A stretch of DNA of 64,000 nt from Lingula anatina (taxonomy: Eukaryota; Brachiopoda; Lingulata; Lingulida; Lingulidae). The translations under genes were made by a program, and so were the position numbers. Under the pieces are notes generated by a model, which saw only the letters and a program-made list of their open reading frames with translations, had not been told where the DNA came from and made no database searches. Location: the NCBI RefSeq assembly GCF_001039355.2, contig NW_019774580.1:7111-71110 (forward strand), given 5' to 3'. Shown here piece after piece: positions 1 through 17,300 of this stretch (positions are counted from its first letter, which is position 1; each line of letters begins with the position of its first letter).

Positions 1-6237
<6,237 letters not shown>

Positions 6238-7353
6238 AGCTGAAGAAGAGTTCTACATGTACAAGTACAAGGCTCAAATCCCCCGCATCCTAGAACACCA
6301 TCATTCCAAAATTTACACATGATAATTAAAACCTTGATGAAAGAATACAAGGCAGTAAATTAATATTACAGTTTGTAAAACATGTGACAGTGTCTGGGGT
6401 AGTGCTAACACTCGCCAATTTAGCCAAATGCTAAAAATGACAAAATTGGCTAAACAAAAGGGGCTTGATTTGACTTGTTTTAGTGAAATTATAACCATTT
6501 GCATAACAAATTGTCAAAAAAGTGATTTGGCTAAGCATAAAAATCACTAGCCCTACCCCAGAGTGTGAATGGAAAATGATCATGTTATTGTTATCAAAAT
6601 GCTGACATGAAGAGGAATGTGAAAGATCTTCAATCAAGTTAAAACATTTTTTTAAAAATAAAAGCCACTTTGAACAGAGAAGACCCTGCAGCTGAACATA
6701 TTAATGGCTTCAAAATAACATAATAATGGCTTCAAAATAAGTGTGGACAACAAGTCCAATGTAAATTGAGCGGATTGCATTATTGCCTCAGTTTTCAACT
6801 TCAAATACTTGGTATTTCTTATCTGTGTAAGATCGAAAATTGGTCGAGGTGAAGAGCAAAATCGAGAAAGGGTCCGAGTACTTGAATCACAACATTGTTC
6901 TCTTTCAGTTTATTGTCAACTGCGTCAATATTTTTTAAAATATTTATATTTATTAAAAATAATCTCCCAATGTGTGCTTTTACGGCTTATTCATATGGAT
7001 TGATTTTCTTTGAAGAAATGCACATTTTACCTGGTAGTCAAACGCCTGGCCATGAGTCACGGTAGCGAATTTATAACCGGAAGTAGCGCTTCTGTATTTA
7101 GAGGCTTGAAACGTTATACCTTGATAAAATATTGCACCCGGAGTCGGGGAATAAACATGAATGAATTAGTTTACACCGGAGAGGAACTGTAAAAGATAAA
7201 GCTATGTGACCAGATTCTTATGAAAATGTGTTCACATCATGCAGAAATTCACACAGATGACAAGTATTTCAAGAGGATTTTGAATGAAAAGGTAAACTTC
7301 TATTGTGACCAGCTCAAGTTCCATCAAAACCTTTAAGGGACAGAATTGTAAAC

Positions 7354-8544
7354 ATGGAAGAATACAAATGCCAGAACTGTAACAAGACATTTGCTAATAA
7401 GCAGTTGAGAATTGTTCATGAAAAAATTCACATTGGACAGAAAACACACAAATGCCAGTACTGTGATAAGACATTAAGTTCAAAATATCATCTCAATGTT
7501 CATGAAAGAATTCATACTGGAGAGAAACCATACCTGTGCCAGTATTGTGATAAGACATTTATTCAAAAAAATAATCTCATTGTTCATGAACGAATTCATA
7601 CTGAAGAGAAACCATACAAATGCCAGTACTGTGATAAGGCATTTAGTAGAAAATGGAATTACCTTGTTCATAAAGGAAATCACACTAAAGAGAAACCATA
7701 CAAATGCCAGTACTGTAATATGACATTTAATTATAAACAAATTTGCAGCGACCATGAAAAAGCTCACACTGGAGGGAAACGACACAAATGCCAGTACTGT
7801 GATAAGTCATTTATAACAAAACGGAAATGCGTTGTTCATGAAAGAATTCACACCGGAGAGAAACCATACAAATGCCAGTACTGTGATAAGACATTTAGTA
7901 GAAAGTGGAATTGCATTGCTCATGAAAGATTTCACACTAGAGAGAAACCATACAAATGCCAGTACTGTGATATGGCATTTATTAAAAAACAGAAATGCAT
8001 TGTTCATGAAAGATTTCACACCAGAGAAAAAACATACAAATGCCAGCACTGTGATAAGGCATTTAGTAAAGAACATCACTGCACTGAACATGAAAAAATT
8101 CACACTGGTGAGAAACCATACAAATGCCTGTTGTGTGATAAGGCATTTGCTTCAAAATATTTTTGCCTTATTCATGAAAGAAATCACACTGGAAAGAAAC
8201 CATACAAATGCCAGTACTGTGATAAGACATTTACACTACAATGGCATTGTAGTCGTCATGAAGGAATTCACACTAGAGAGAAACCGTACAGGTGTGTGTT
8301 TTGTTGTAAGACATTTGTCAGCAGAAATGAATGTGATATACATGAAAAAGATCACACTGATGTGTCACCTGTCCTGACAGCACATAGACCATATGATACA
8401 GAAGTTAATAATGGTAAAAATCTAGTCTCTCAGAATAATAATGGGGCATCACAGGAGTTAGTCAAAATTGAAATCCAGGAATACGATCCTGCAATTAGAG
8501 AGCAACCATACCCTGTGGCTCTGTTTAAAAATGCATTTGCTTAG
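7354..8544 (+). CDS. C2H2 zinc-finger protein, 12 fingers (copy A)
   Basis: An intact 396-residue single-exon gene. It starts at MEEYKCQNC and consists almost wholly of twelve C2H2 fingers (CX2C, then HX3H) joined by TGEKPY-like linkers, ending in a tail of about 60 residues. Tandem C2H2 arrays of this kind usually bind DNA in the nucleus; no target can be inferred. The tail carries VKIE, which fits the sumoylation consensus. Oddity: in eight fingers the core Leu before the first His is Cys (for example QKCIVH). No KRAB or other N-terminal effector domain is present. An AATAAA lies at 8671. Its paralogue is at 10403. Confidence 0.9.
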   Translation: MEEYKCQNCNKTFANKQLRIVHEKIHIGQKTHKCQYCDKTLSSKYHLNVHERIHTGEKPYLCQYCDKTFIQKNNLIVHERIHTEEKPYKCQYCDKAFSRKWNYLVHKGNHTKEKPYKCQYCNMTFNYKQICSDHEKAHTGGKRHKCQYCDKSFITKRKCVVHERIHTGEKPYKCQYCDKTFSRKWNCIAHERFHTREKPYKCQYCDMAFIKKQKCIVHERFHTREKTYKCQHCDKAFSKEHHCTEHEKIHTGEKPYKCLLCDKAFASKYFCLIHERNHTGKKPYKCQYCDKTFTLQWHCSRHEGIHTREKPYRCVFCCKTFVSRNECDIHEKDHTDVSPVLTAHRPYDTEVNNGKNLVSQNNNGASQELVKIEIQEYDPAIREQPYPVALFKNAFA

Positions 8545-9131
8545 CGCTTTGTATGAAACTCTGTATACTTGTATCATGATGCAGTAGTTAGAAGGTAAAA
8601 TGATTGCAAGTTGCTTTTTGGCGTATAATACCCAAACAATTGATAATAAGTAGAGTTGATAAATAATATTAATAAAATTGCTTTTCAAAGCATATACTGA
8701 AAAGATAATTTAGCTTATCCTTGTCATTCTTTATGTTCTGAAAGGAGGAATTCCACAGTTCTGAGCACCAATTTTCTTAAGTGGCAAAGTGTGTTTTTAC
8801 CAGCTAGGTAAAATAGATACACAGGCCAGGAAGTATAATTGTGAGTGTTCTTCACTGAATAGATTTAATTTATTACATTGCACTGCGCATCACATTACCC
8901 ATCTGGGTCAAACAGGATGGGTTATTTAACAAAATTGTATCACACTGACAATTCACAGAAAATTTGACCAGGTCAAAGGTGGTCTTGATATAAAGACAAG
9001 GGTGGCAGCTTGTTTATTTTTTGATCTGCTTTACCCGTCTCTGAGCCACTCTCCTATGGCTTTTATGCAGAGATAAAACCCACCTTATGCCTTGGTCATT
9101 ATCAGTTTATTCAGCTACTTAAGATAGAAAG
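8545..9131. other. 3' flank of zinc-finger gene A and duplication junction
   Basis: Contains AATAAA at 8671-8676, then AT-rich sequence repeated after gene B. The last part (about 9076-9131) is unique and separates the two duplicate units. No gene is seen. Confidence 0.6.
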
Positions 9132-9261
9132 GTATTCTTAAGAGAAACCAAATACAAATTTATTGGTAATTTGTTGGTAAATATGGCCATACTACGTCCA
9201 TATTCCAATATCTTAATTACCTTTTAATTGCCTCGTCTTCATATTCCAATATCTTAATTAC

Positions 9262-9360
9262 CTTTTAATTGCCTTGTCTTCAGATGGTGATGGTGGATAG
9301 TAAAACACACTGAAATCTTCAAAATAGATTTCTCCAGGATCCAGCAGCAACAAGGAGAAT
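9262..9360 (-). pseudogene. Duplicated NSMAF exon 2, orphaned
   Basis: A 99-base copy of the NSMAF exon at 5764-5862, with both splice sites (AG before, GT after) retained. The matching exon 1 is absent: relative to copy A, a segment corresponding to about 6104-6630, which holds NSMAF exon 1, is deleted here. It lies upstream of the NSMAF start, so it is unlikely to join the normal transcript unless transcription begins further upstream. Confidence 0.8.
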
Positions 9361-9497
9361 CTACAAAAAAAGAGGCATTATGTTATATGTTATTGGCAAG
9401 GATTTTTTTCGATAAAATTTCTTTCAAACAAATGCCTTTGAAATGAATACCAGTAGTTCTATCTATTATGTCCAGTTATATTGTAGCATGATAAACA

Positions 9498-9601
9498 GGG
9501 GAAGATTGAGGTCGTCTTCTGGTTCTCCTGGAAGACGGTCATATTTTCAAATTTACATTGACGGGTATCTAGTTTTTTCGATTGGAAGATGGTCAGAAAT
9601 G
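9498..9601. mobile_element. Truncated hAT-like MITE
   Basis: Corresponds to the left part of the element at 5998-6162. It starts CAGGGGAAGATTGAGG, keeps the GAAGACGGTCA block and stops at GGTCAGAAATGG, where the deletion relative to the upstream copy begins. Confidence 0.65.
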
Positions 9602-10052
9602 GAAGATCTTCAATCAAGTTAAAATATTTTTCAAAAAATAACTTTAAAAAGCCACTTTGAACAGAGAAGACCCTGCAGATGAACATTATAATGGCTTCAA
9701 AATAACATAATAATGGCTTCAAAATAAGTGTGGACAACAAGTCCAATGTTAACTGAGCAGATTGCATTATTGCCTCAGTTTTCAACTTCAAGTACTTGGT
9801 ATTTCTTATCTGTGTAAGATCGAAAATTGATCGAGGTAAAGAGCAAAATCAAGAAAGGGTCCGTGTACTTGAATCATAACATTGTTCTCTTTCAGTTTAT
9901 TGTCAACTGCGCCAATATTTTTTAAAATATTTATATTTATTAAAAATAATCTCTCAATGTGTGTTTTTACGGCTTATTCATATGGATTGATCTTCTTTGA
10001 AGAAATGAACATTTTACTTGGTAGTCAAACGCCTGGCCATGAGTCGCGGTAG

Positions 10053-10203
10053 TGTAGTGCCAGATGCAGGGCAGAACCGACCGGATAGCTCAGGTGGTAG
10101 AGCACTGGCCCTGTTAGCGAGAGGTCCGGGTTCGATCCCTGGTCTGGCAGGTGATTTGNTATTGTATTGTATTCTGCACTCACCCCCATATCGCTACATT
10201 AGC
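10053..10203 (+). mobile_element. tRNA-derived SINE
   Basis: Inserted sequence of about 150 bp, absent from the same site in the upstream duplicate. It has a pol III box A (TAGCTCAGGTGG) and box B (GGTTCGATCC) in tRNA spacing at about 10079-10150, then a short tail of ATTGT units. The acceptor stem pairs poorly and the anticodon loop lacks the usual T before the anticodon, so a functional tRNA is unlikely. A single N at 10159 falls in the tail. No clean target duplication could be read. Confidence 0.75.
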
Positions 10204-10402
10204 AAATAACCGGAAGTAGCGCTTCTGTATTTAGAGGCTTGGAACGTTACACCTTGATAGAGAATTATGAAAATGCGTTTACACATCATGCAGGAATTTA
10301 CAGAGATGACAAGTACTTCAAGAGGATTTTGAATGGAAAGGTAAACTTGTATTGTGACCAGCTCAAGTTCCATCAAAATCTTTAAGGGACAGAATTGTAA
10401 AC

Positions 10403-11686
10403 ATGGAAGAATACAAATGCCAGAACTGTAACAAGACATTTGCTAATAAGCAGTTAAGAATTGTTCATGAAAAAAGTCACACTGGACAGAAAACACACAA
10501 ATGCCAGTACTGTGATAAGACATTAAGTACAAAATATCAGCTCACTGTTCACGAAAGGATTCATACTGGAGAGAAGCCATACCTGTGCCAGTATTGTGAT
10601 AAGACATTTATTCAAAAAAGGACTTGCATTGTTCATGAAAGAATTCACACCGGAGAGAAACGGTACAAATGCCAGTACTGTGATATGACATTTACTTATA
10701 AACAAAATTGCAACGACCATGAAAAAACTCACACTGGAAAGAAACTACACAAATGCCAGTACTGTGATAAAATTTTTATTGAAAAACAGAAATGTTTTGT
10801 TCATGAAAGAAATCACACTAGAGAGAAACCAAACAAATGCCAGTACTGTGATAAGACATTTATGCGTAAACAGAACTGTGTTGATCATGAAAAAATGCAC
10901 ACAGGAGAGAAACCATACAAATGCCAGTACTGTGATAAGACATTTATTACAAAACACAAATGCGTTGTTCACGAAAGAATTCACACTGGAGAGAAACCTT
11001 ACAAATGCCAGTACTGTGATAAGGCATTTAATAAAAAATGGAATTGCATTGTTCATGAAGTAAATCACACAAGAGAGAAACCATACAAATGCCAGTACTG
11101 TAATATGGCATTTATTGAAAAACAGAAATGCATTGTTCATGAAAGATTTCACACCACTGTGACCAGAGAAAAAACATACAAATGCCAGTACTGTGATAAG
11201 GCATTTAGTAAAGAACGTCATTGCATTGAACATGAAAAAATTCACACTGGTGAGAAACCATACAAATGCCTGTTGTGTGATAAGGCATTTGCTTCAAAAT
11301 ATTTTTGCCTTATTCATGAAAGAAATCACACTGAAACGAAACCATACAAATGCCAGTACTGTGATAAGACATTTACACTACAGTGGCATTGTAGTCGTCA
11401 TGAAGGAATTCACACTGGAGAGAAACCGTACAGGTGTGTGTTTTGTTGTAAGACATTTGTCAGCAGAAATGAATGTGATATACATGAAAAAGATCACACT
11501 GATGTGTCACCTGTCCTGACAGCACATAGACCATGTGATACAGAAGTTAATAATGGTAAAAATCTAGTCTCTCAGAATAATAATGGGGCATCACAGGAGT
11601 TAGTCAAAATTGAAATCCAGGAATACGATCCTGCAATTAGAGAGCAACCATACCCTGTGGCCCTGTTTAAAAATGCATTTGCTTAG
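10403..11686 (+). CDS. C2H2 zinc-finger protein, 13 fingers (copy B)
   Basis: An intact 427-residue paralogue of the gene at 7354 with the same start, finger type and tail; the tail carries one Tyr-to-Cys change (RPCDTE). Thirteen C2H2 fingers are present. The first three and last four align directly with copy A, while the middle of the array differs in number and order. The linker before finger 10 is lengthened by TVT. Eleven of thirteen fingers have Cys where the core Leu is expected. An AATAAA lies near 11808. Nuclear DNA binding is the likely role; the target is unknown. Confidence 0.9.
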   Translation: MEEYKCQNCNKTFANKQLRIVHEKSHTGQKTHKCQYCDKTLSTKYQLTVHERIHTGEKPYLCQYCDKTFIQKRTCIVHERIHTGEKRYKCQYCDMTFTYKQNCNDHEKTHTGKKLHKCQYCDKIFIEKQKCFVHERNHTREKPNKCQYCDKTFMRKQNCVDHEKMHTGEKPYKCQYCDKTFITKHKCVVHERIHTGEKPYKCQYCDKAFNKKWNCIVHEVNHTREKPYKCQYCNMAFIEKQKCIVHERFHTTVTREKTYKCQYCDKAFSKERHCIEHEKIHTGEKPYKCLLCDKAFASKYFCLIHERNHTETKPYKCQYCDKTFTLQWHCSRHEGIHTGEKPYRCVFCCKTFVSRNECDIHEKDHTDVSPVLTAHRPCDTEVNNGKNLVSQNNNGASQELVKIEIQEYDPAIREQPYPVALFKNAFA

Positions 11687-12225
11687 CTCTTTGTATGAAA
11701 CTCTGTATACTTGTATCATGATGCAGTAGTTAGAAGGTAAAATGATTGCAAGTTGCATTTTGGCATATAATACCCAAGAAATTGATAAATAAGTAGAGTT
11801 GATAAATAATAAAATTGCTTTTTAAAGCACACACTAAACTGGTGGTTAAAAGATAATTCAGCTTATCCTTGTCATTCTTTATGTTCTGAAAGAAGGAATT
11901 CCACAGTTCTAAGTACCGATTTTCTTAAGTGGCAAAGTGTGTTTTTACCAGCTAGGTAAAATAGATACACTGGCCAGGAAGTATAATTGTGAGTGTTCTT
12001 CACTGAATAGATTTAATATATTACATTGCACTGCACATCACATTACCCATCTGGGTCAAACAGGACAGGTTATTTAACAAAATTGTATCACACTGACAGT
12101 TCACAGAAAATTTGAGCAGGTCAAAGGTGGTCTTGATATATAAAGACAAGGGTGGCAGCTTGTTCATTTGTTGATCTGCTTTATCTGTCTCTGAGGCACT
12201 CCTATGGCTTTTATACAGAGATAAA

Positions 12226-12810
12226 TATATCTTAACTTCAAACTTGTTTACAAACATACTGTAAGCACAGCCTTATGAAAATCAGATCAATTCATTCTGG
12301 GTCTAGTTGAGTTCATACTGGGTACAGAAATATGGAATGTTCGTTTAAAATGTTCAAAATGGGCTTGATCAGACCAATTTTCCAAAATTCCTGCCATTTT
12401 TCCCCAGCATGTTACAAGAGTGAAATGCTAAATATCTCACAGACCGATATGCTTGGGAAAAGTTTCTGGGAAAGTCGAATGTACAAACAAGCAGAAACCT
12501 ACTAGTATGCAGATGAAGAACAAAGAAGTAGGACCAATTATTATTCCAAATTTTATTTCATTTATATTAGTTACTGCTAAGATCATACATATGTGGGTCT
12601 GGTGAATTTAATTCTTTCCAAACAGTGCGAGCAAGGCCGATCTCCTTTATACAACTCATTATGAATTAATTCAAGGGAGGAGGCAAGGAGGATTAATGCC
12701 AATCAAATTGAGGCATTCATAAAAGTACACCAAGGACATGGTAAGGATAAGCTCATTTCTAACTTGCTGTAAAATAGACCACAATGTTTGTTTTTATAAA
12801 TTTAAAGTAA
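12226..12810. other. Intergenic, no gene seen
   Basis: AT-rich sequence with no convincing exon or repeat structure. Short open frames here have no recognisable domain. Confidence 0.5.
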
Positions 12811-13206
12811 GACCCAGCTCTTATACCTATAGATCGATCTAGCAGGATCAACCCATCTCAGAGGGATTTCTCACTGAATTGCTTTTGGCTTAAGGCCGGT
12901 GATAGGGTTAAATACGCTTAAAATCATGTTTTTGAGTTTTTTGTGTGTTTATATTAATCAAAAAAAGTATCTAACGTTGGATGTAATAATTTTTATGAAT
13001 TTGCATCGCAAAATGTGTCTTTTGATGAGTTTTTCAACCGGCACGCGCCCCAGTCAGGGTGACAACTAAGCCACGCCTCTGTTACTAAGGGCCGTTGCCA
13101 TGAGGGGGTCGGAGCACAGTCAATGAGTTATAAGCCGATTACGTGTGTGGTAATAGGTCATAAGTCTTACATCAGCTTAGCAGCGAAGAAGTCTAGCTAG
13201 TTCACT

Positions 13207-13329
13207 ATGGGGAAGAGAAAAGTTCGTGTTAAAAGTCCATTTCCAGAGGAAAAAAAGAAAATTTTGAAAGAGAGTAGGGCCTATGCGTGGCGGTTGGGGA
13301 AAACCGGCTCTATTTGTTCAGTCGGATAA
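13207..13329 (+). CDS. Small basic open frame, unknown
   Basis: A 40-codon frame whose product begins MGKRKVRVKSPFPEEKKK and is rich in Lys and Arg. It follows a GC-richer stretch and has an ATG in fair context. It could be a first exon inside the candidate mobile element, or chance. No homologue was recognised. Confidence 0.25.
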   Translation: MGKRKVRVKSPFPEEKKKILKESRAYAWRLGKTGSICSVG

Positions 13330-15139
13330 CTGATTTCTTCTACTCAAAATACCTAATAAATGGATGAAAAAGTTAATCGAATCGCCTAAATTAATTGACA
13401 AATGAAAGAAAAATCGATAAATAAATTAAAAAAAACGCTGAAAAGGATACTTTTAGCCTAGCTCTTAATTTTTGCGATATATATCGGTGAGCGTATCTGC
13501 GACACGTTACGAAACCGGAAATGATTGTTGGTCGCCGTTTGCAAAAGGTAAATCTAATGTTGACAAAATAAAATTTTATTCTCCAAGATATGATATCATG
13601 GAGCTTGAGAGACACGCGAAAAATTGTGATTTGAATGGCCAAACAAGAGAAATCCAAGCAAAGGTTGACAGCATGATTAAAACAATAAAAATAAAAACGC
13701 ATGTTAGCGGCTTTGCATTTTGCGATATTTGGAGAAAAACAATTTCAAAATCACTGATCAAGCGGGAAGAAAGAGTTCAAGTGTCCAAAAATGAAAATCA
13801 CAAAAAGACCCCGAGAATAGTCAAGGCTAGCAGGTAAAAAGCAAATAGGGTCTAAGTGTCATGTGTGTAAAAATAAAATATTTATTCAAAAGCCTTCTCT
13901 CAGCCACTTTTACCGCTGAATCTTGTGCAGCTGAGCGTCTCCCCTTTATCTTAGCTGGCATTTTGAGCGAGACCGCTCTGAAGTAATCACTGGATTTTTC
14001 CGTTGATCTGACGACTACCAAGTGCCGTGCAAAATAATCCTGCAGCGTTACCCGTCAAAAAACTCGTATCAACACAAGTGACGGACACTTGCTCTCGACA
14101 CAGTTTTATCTGATCACTTTGCCGATAACAAAGAAGGAATCTCTCAGGTAAAATTACTCGATTGCCGAGGAAGAGCCATTGAAACGTTCAAATGCAACTT
14201 CACACCTCTTAATTGCGGTTAAACGTAATCGCCTTTGTTAGCGCTTCCTTCTACATATCCTTGACACCCTACTGGGCATCACAAGGCTAGGGCCCTCTCC
14301 AGAGCTGTCAATCAAAATGGCGGCACGCTTACATGCCTAACGAGTGGTCGGAAAATGTAACAAAAGCAAGATTTTCTGCCCCTTCAAAGCACCCAAACAA
14401 AATATTTTTAGATGACAATAAGCAATGGTTCCATCTGATCGTATAACCGATAACAGGTAAATTTGCCAGCTAAGCATTTGACTAATAAGCCCTGTTAACC
14501 AACCTGTGAACGTTTTTGGCTGTTTTAACAGCTTTATATATTGACGAGATAAGTGAATCGCTGTCAAGTATATCTCACTATCTGAGCAACCGATCGTTAC
14601 AAAAGTTGCACCTATTGTTGTTAGGATTGTGGACTACAGCATGATATCAGGGGTTTAAGAGGAAATTGTTTGTTTGAAAGCTTGGACCTAAATATGAAAG
14701 GACATGAAACGCGGCATCTTCCTTTGAAGCTATGTGCGTTCGGGTAAACATTCGCCCATTGTCTGAGATAAGCTGTGTTGATAGCTCCACAGGAGCCTGA
14801 ACGACTTATTATCAAGGTAGCGCGCGCTGTGCCTCATTGAAATTCTTTTGTTCTATTGCATGGATAACGCAATTTCTCGCGGTCCCTCGTGGTTGCAATG
14901 ATACAGCATTGCCTCCATCTTGCAGTTGCTAGCACATAGACTTGCGCCAACACATGGAAATTTGTTTCGGGTTTTCAGTATCTTTTCCTGTTACCTCATT
15001 AAAACGACTATTACCCAAGTAAATATAATCATGAAGTTTGCATGTGTACATGTCCACATTTATACTTTGATTAAAAGTCCAATGAGGGTGTTTGTCCATC
15101 GTCTCTAAGCTGTTTAGGGACTCCAATTTAAAAATGAAA

Positions 15140-15990
15140 AACTATTAATTATCATTCTCAAACTGGAGCAGACCATCGGCGGTAATGTGTAAACATATAT
15201 ATACTTCAGAGCAGTGTTATGTCAACTTTGATAAAAGAATATTAAAAGGCCCATAGGTGCGTTTTTGTGCGTAACGAATGTGTTTGTGGTGCCGTATTGC
15301 AATGAGAGCCCATATTGAAAGTTAAAAAAATAATAATTATCATTCTCAGACTGGAGCAGATCGTAGCCGGTAATGTGTAAAATTATATATACTTCAAAGC
15401 AGTGTCAATGTCAACTTTGATAAAAGAATGTTAAAAAGCCCACAGGTTTGTTTTTGTGCGTAACGAATGTGTTTGTGGTGCCGTATTGCAATGAGAGCCC
15501 ATATTGAAAGTTAAAAAATAATAATTATCATTCTCAGACTGGAGCAGATCGTAGCCGGTAATGTGTAAAATTATATATACTTCAAAGCAGTGTTAATGTC
15601 AACTTTGATAAAAGAATATTAAAAGGCCCACAGGTGCGTTTTTGTGCGTACGAATGCGTGTGTGGTGCCATATTGCAATGAGAGCCCATATTGAAAGTTA
15701 AAAAAAAAAAAATTTTCATTCTCAGACTGGAGCAGACCGTAGTCGGTAATGTTTAAAATTATATATACTTCAGAGCAGTGTTAATGTCAACTTTGATAAA
15801 ATAATATTAAAAGGCCCCCAGGTGCGTTTTTGTGCGTCACGAATGCGTGTGTGTTGCCCTATTGCAACGAGAGCCCATATTGAAAGTTAAAAATATTAAT
15901 TATCATTACATAATTCGGGCTCACATGAGCAAGTAACATAAACCTATACATATAGTACACAGCAGTGTAAATGCCACCTTTATCTAAACG
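15140..15990 (+). repeat. 188-bp tandem repeat, four units plus a decayed fifth
   Basis: The marker CTGGAGCAGA recurs at 15163, 15351, 15539 and 15727, an exact 188-base period. Each unit also has ATATATACTTCA, GTGTTAATGTCAACTTTG and TGAGAGCCCATATTGAAAG blocks. A fifth, degraded unit runs to about 15990. The array lies inside the 12.9-16.8 kb insertion. Confidence 0.9.
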
Positions 15991-17036
15991 GTACGTAAAA
16001 AATACCAGACCTAAAACGATGTCAGCGAGTTGAATAAATCGGAGAGGAATTGCGTCTTTTTAATTCAAGACACGATTGAAGGTTTCATTATTGCCGCGTC
16101 TCAGGCTAATTTCTCACATAGAGAGAAAAGTTTGACACTAGAAATATTTTCCAATCGGACCATAGCTGAAAACAAGTACACTACACTACAATTGTGCAAT
16201 TTTGAATGCTCATTTTACGGCAACAAACAAGATTGCCTTTACCACATAGGGCATTTTGAATTCCTCCATGAACAAACATATCAAATTCTCACATAGTTTC
16301 CAAATTGACAGAACAAATTGTACTAATACTTAATCTCTATAAGTGTATTGTCCCATCCAACCGAAGGATTGACTCACGTTATCGCGAACTACCTGCCCAA
16401 ATGACACAAAAAGTCATCGACAACTGCGATATGCTCGCTACCTGTACGGGAGGTCACGTGATCCGAATGCACATGGTTTCGCGAAGAGCTCACGTTAAGC
16501 CGATTATCCTTTGATGTAGCTCAGCGTTTCACGTCCTTCTCTTATTATGTCCATGTTGAAAGTTATCGCCTTTTGAAGTGAATAACCCATTGAAATATGG
16601 GCTGATTTATTAAAAGATGATAAAATCAAAAGTAAATAGTTTAAGACAATTCCCTGGTACCCCGCTGTAGTGCTTTCACCCAGCTTTATGAGGCCTTTTG
16701 AATCACTTGAATAGCTGTCTTGGTTATAGAGAAAATCACAATACCGAAAACGGCATTTTTCCCCTCAAATTGGCGCCAGAGCGTCATCCGTTGGCCACTG
16801 TACTTAATCCCCGTCTTTAATTGGCCTTTTGGGAAGTTTGTTTTAATTTTTTATAAAAACTTATAAGCCCAGGGCTTTGTTTCTATGACTTTGGTCCTTT
16901 TACTATTAGTGGCCTTAAGTAAGTTGCTCTGATGTCTGGTACACCTACTGAAGCTGTTAGGGAGTATAACTGTTGTTTAGCAGTTTCTGTAAGCATGCCA
17001 GACTTAATTCTAAGCGGCTCAATCTGAATGCAATTT

Positions 17037-17070
<34 letters not shown>

Positions 17071-17127
17071 AAAAAGATGGGTTGATCCAGTTATATAGAT
17101 TGATCTAGGTATGGGAATGGTGTCTTA

Positions 17128-17300
17128 GGCCCCATTCAGAATAGGGGACTAACTAGTCTGAGGATCAAATATGGGGACCCGCTACAAAGCTTGCTGTCTA
17201 ATCCGCTAAGAGACACAGACTAGATATAGTGCGGGGAAGTATTCAAGTGGGTCAGTCATATTTGCTTCGGACCTATTGGGCCCCTATTCGGAATGAGGCC
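17128..17300. mobile_element. Short inverted-repeat element
   Basis: Begins GGCCCCATTCAGAATAGGGG and ends CCCCTATTCGGAATGAGGCC, an inverted pair about 170 bp apart, flanked by TTA and TAA. It directly abuts the split MITE. Related in style to the 32989 and 54019 elements. Confidence 0.6.

Larger units (their letters stand above)
9132..12225. repeat. Segmental duplication, downstream copy
   Basis: Direct copy of 5632-9075. Differences are a deletion that removes NSMAF exon 1, a SINE inserted near 10053-10203, and a zinc-finger array one finger longer. The left junction at about 9131 lies within continuous sequence; a single N occurs inside at 10159. Confidence 0.85.
12894..16816. mobile_element. 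Candidate 3.9-kb TTAA-flanked transposable element
   Basis: TTAA occurs at both borders (12890-12893 and 16817-16820). The inner ends share a weak inverted similarity: AGGGTTAAATACG at left, and GGGATTAAGTACAG on the complement at right. It sits inside the split MITE. It contains a 40-codon open frame at 13207-13329 starting MGKRKVRVKSPF, a 121-codon frame at 13472-13837, and the 188-bp tandem array. No transposase domain was recognised, so it may be non-autonomous or misjudged. Kolobok and piggyBac elements use TTAA targets, but I cannot assign a class. Confidence 0.4.
12811..17124. mobile_element. Harbinger-like MITE split by a large insertion
   Basis: The left arm, about 12811-12890, contains ATAGATCGATCTAGCAGGATC; the right arm ends at about 17124 with the inverted counterpart (GATCCAGTTATATAGATTGATC and GGTATGGGAATGG). 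The arms resemble the intact elements at 29863 and 32330. They are separated by about 3.9 kb of unrelated DNA, so an insertion into an older element is the simplest reading. Flanks are TAA at left and TTA at right. Confidence 0.55.

Noticed and set aside
7480-8377. Open frames of 75-181 codons on both strands over the first zinc-finger gene
   Set aside because: They are shadows of the finger repeats: the same codons read in another frame give repetitive products, and the true frame has intact C2H2 spacing.
10079-10150. A functional tRNA gene
   Set aside because: Pol III boxes are present, but the acceptor stem has mismatches, the anticodon loop lacks the expected T before the anticodon, and a SINE-like tail follows.
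10523-11519. Similar overlapping frames over the second zinc-finger gene
   Set aside because: Same reason; they follow the 84-base finger period and have no independent signal.
13472-13837. 121-codon plus-strand frame as a real host gene
   Set aside because: No domain was recognised, it has no splice context, and it lies inside the candidate mobile element; kept only as a remark there.
15140-15990. A CRISPR-like array
   Set aside because: Units are directly contiguous 188-mers with no short-repeat/spacer structure, in animal DNA.
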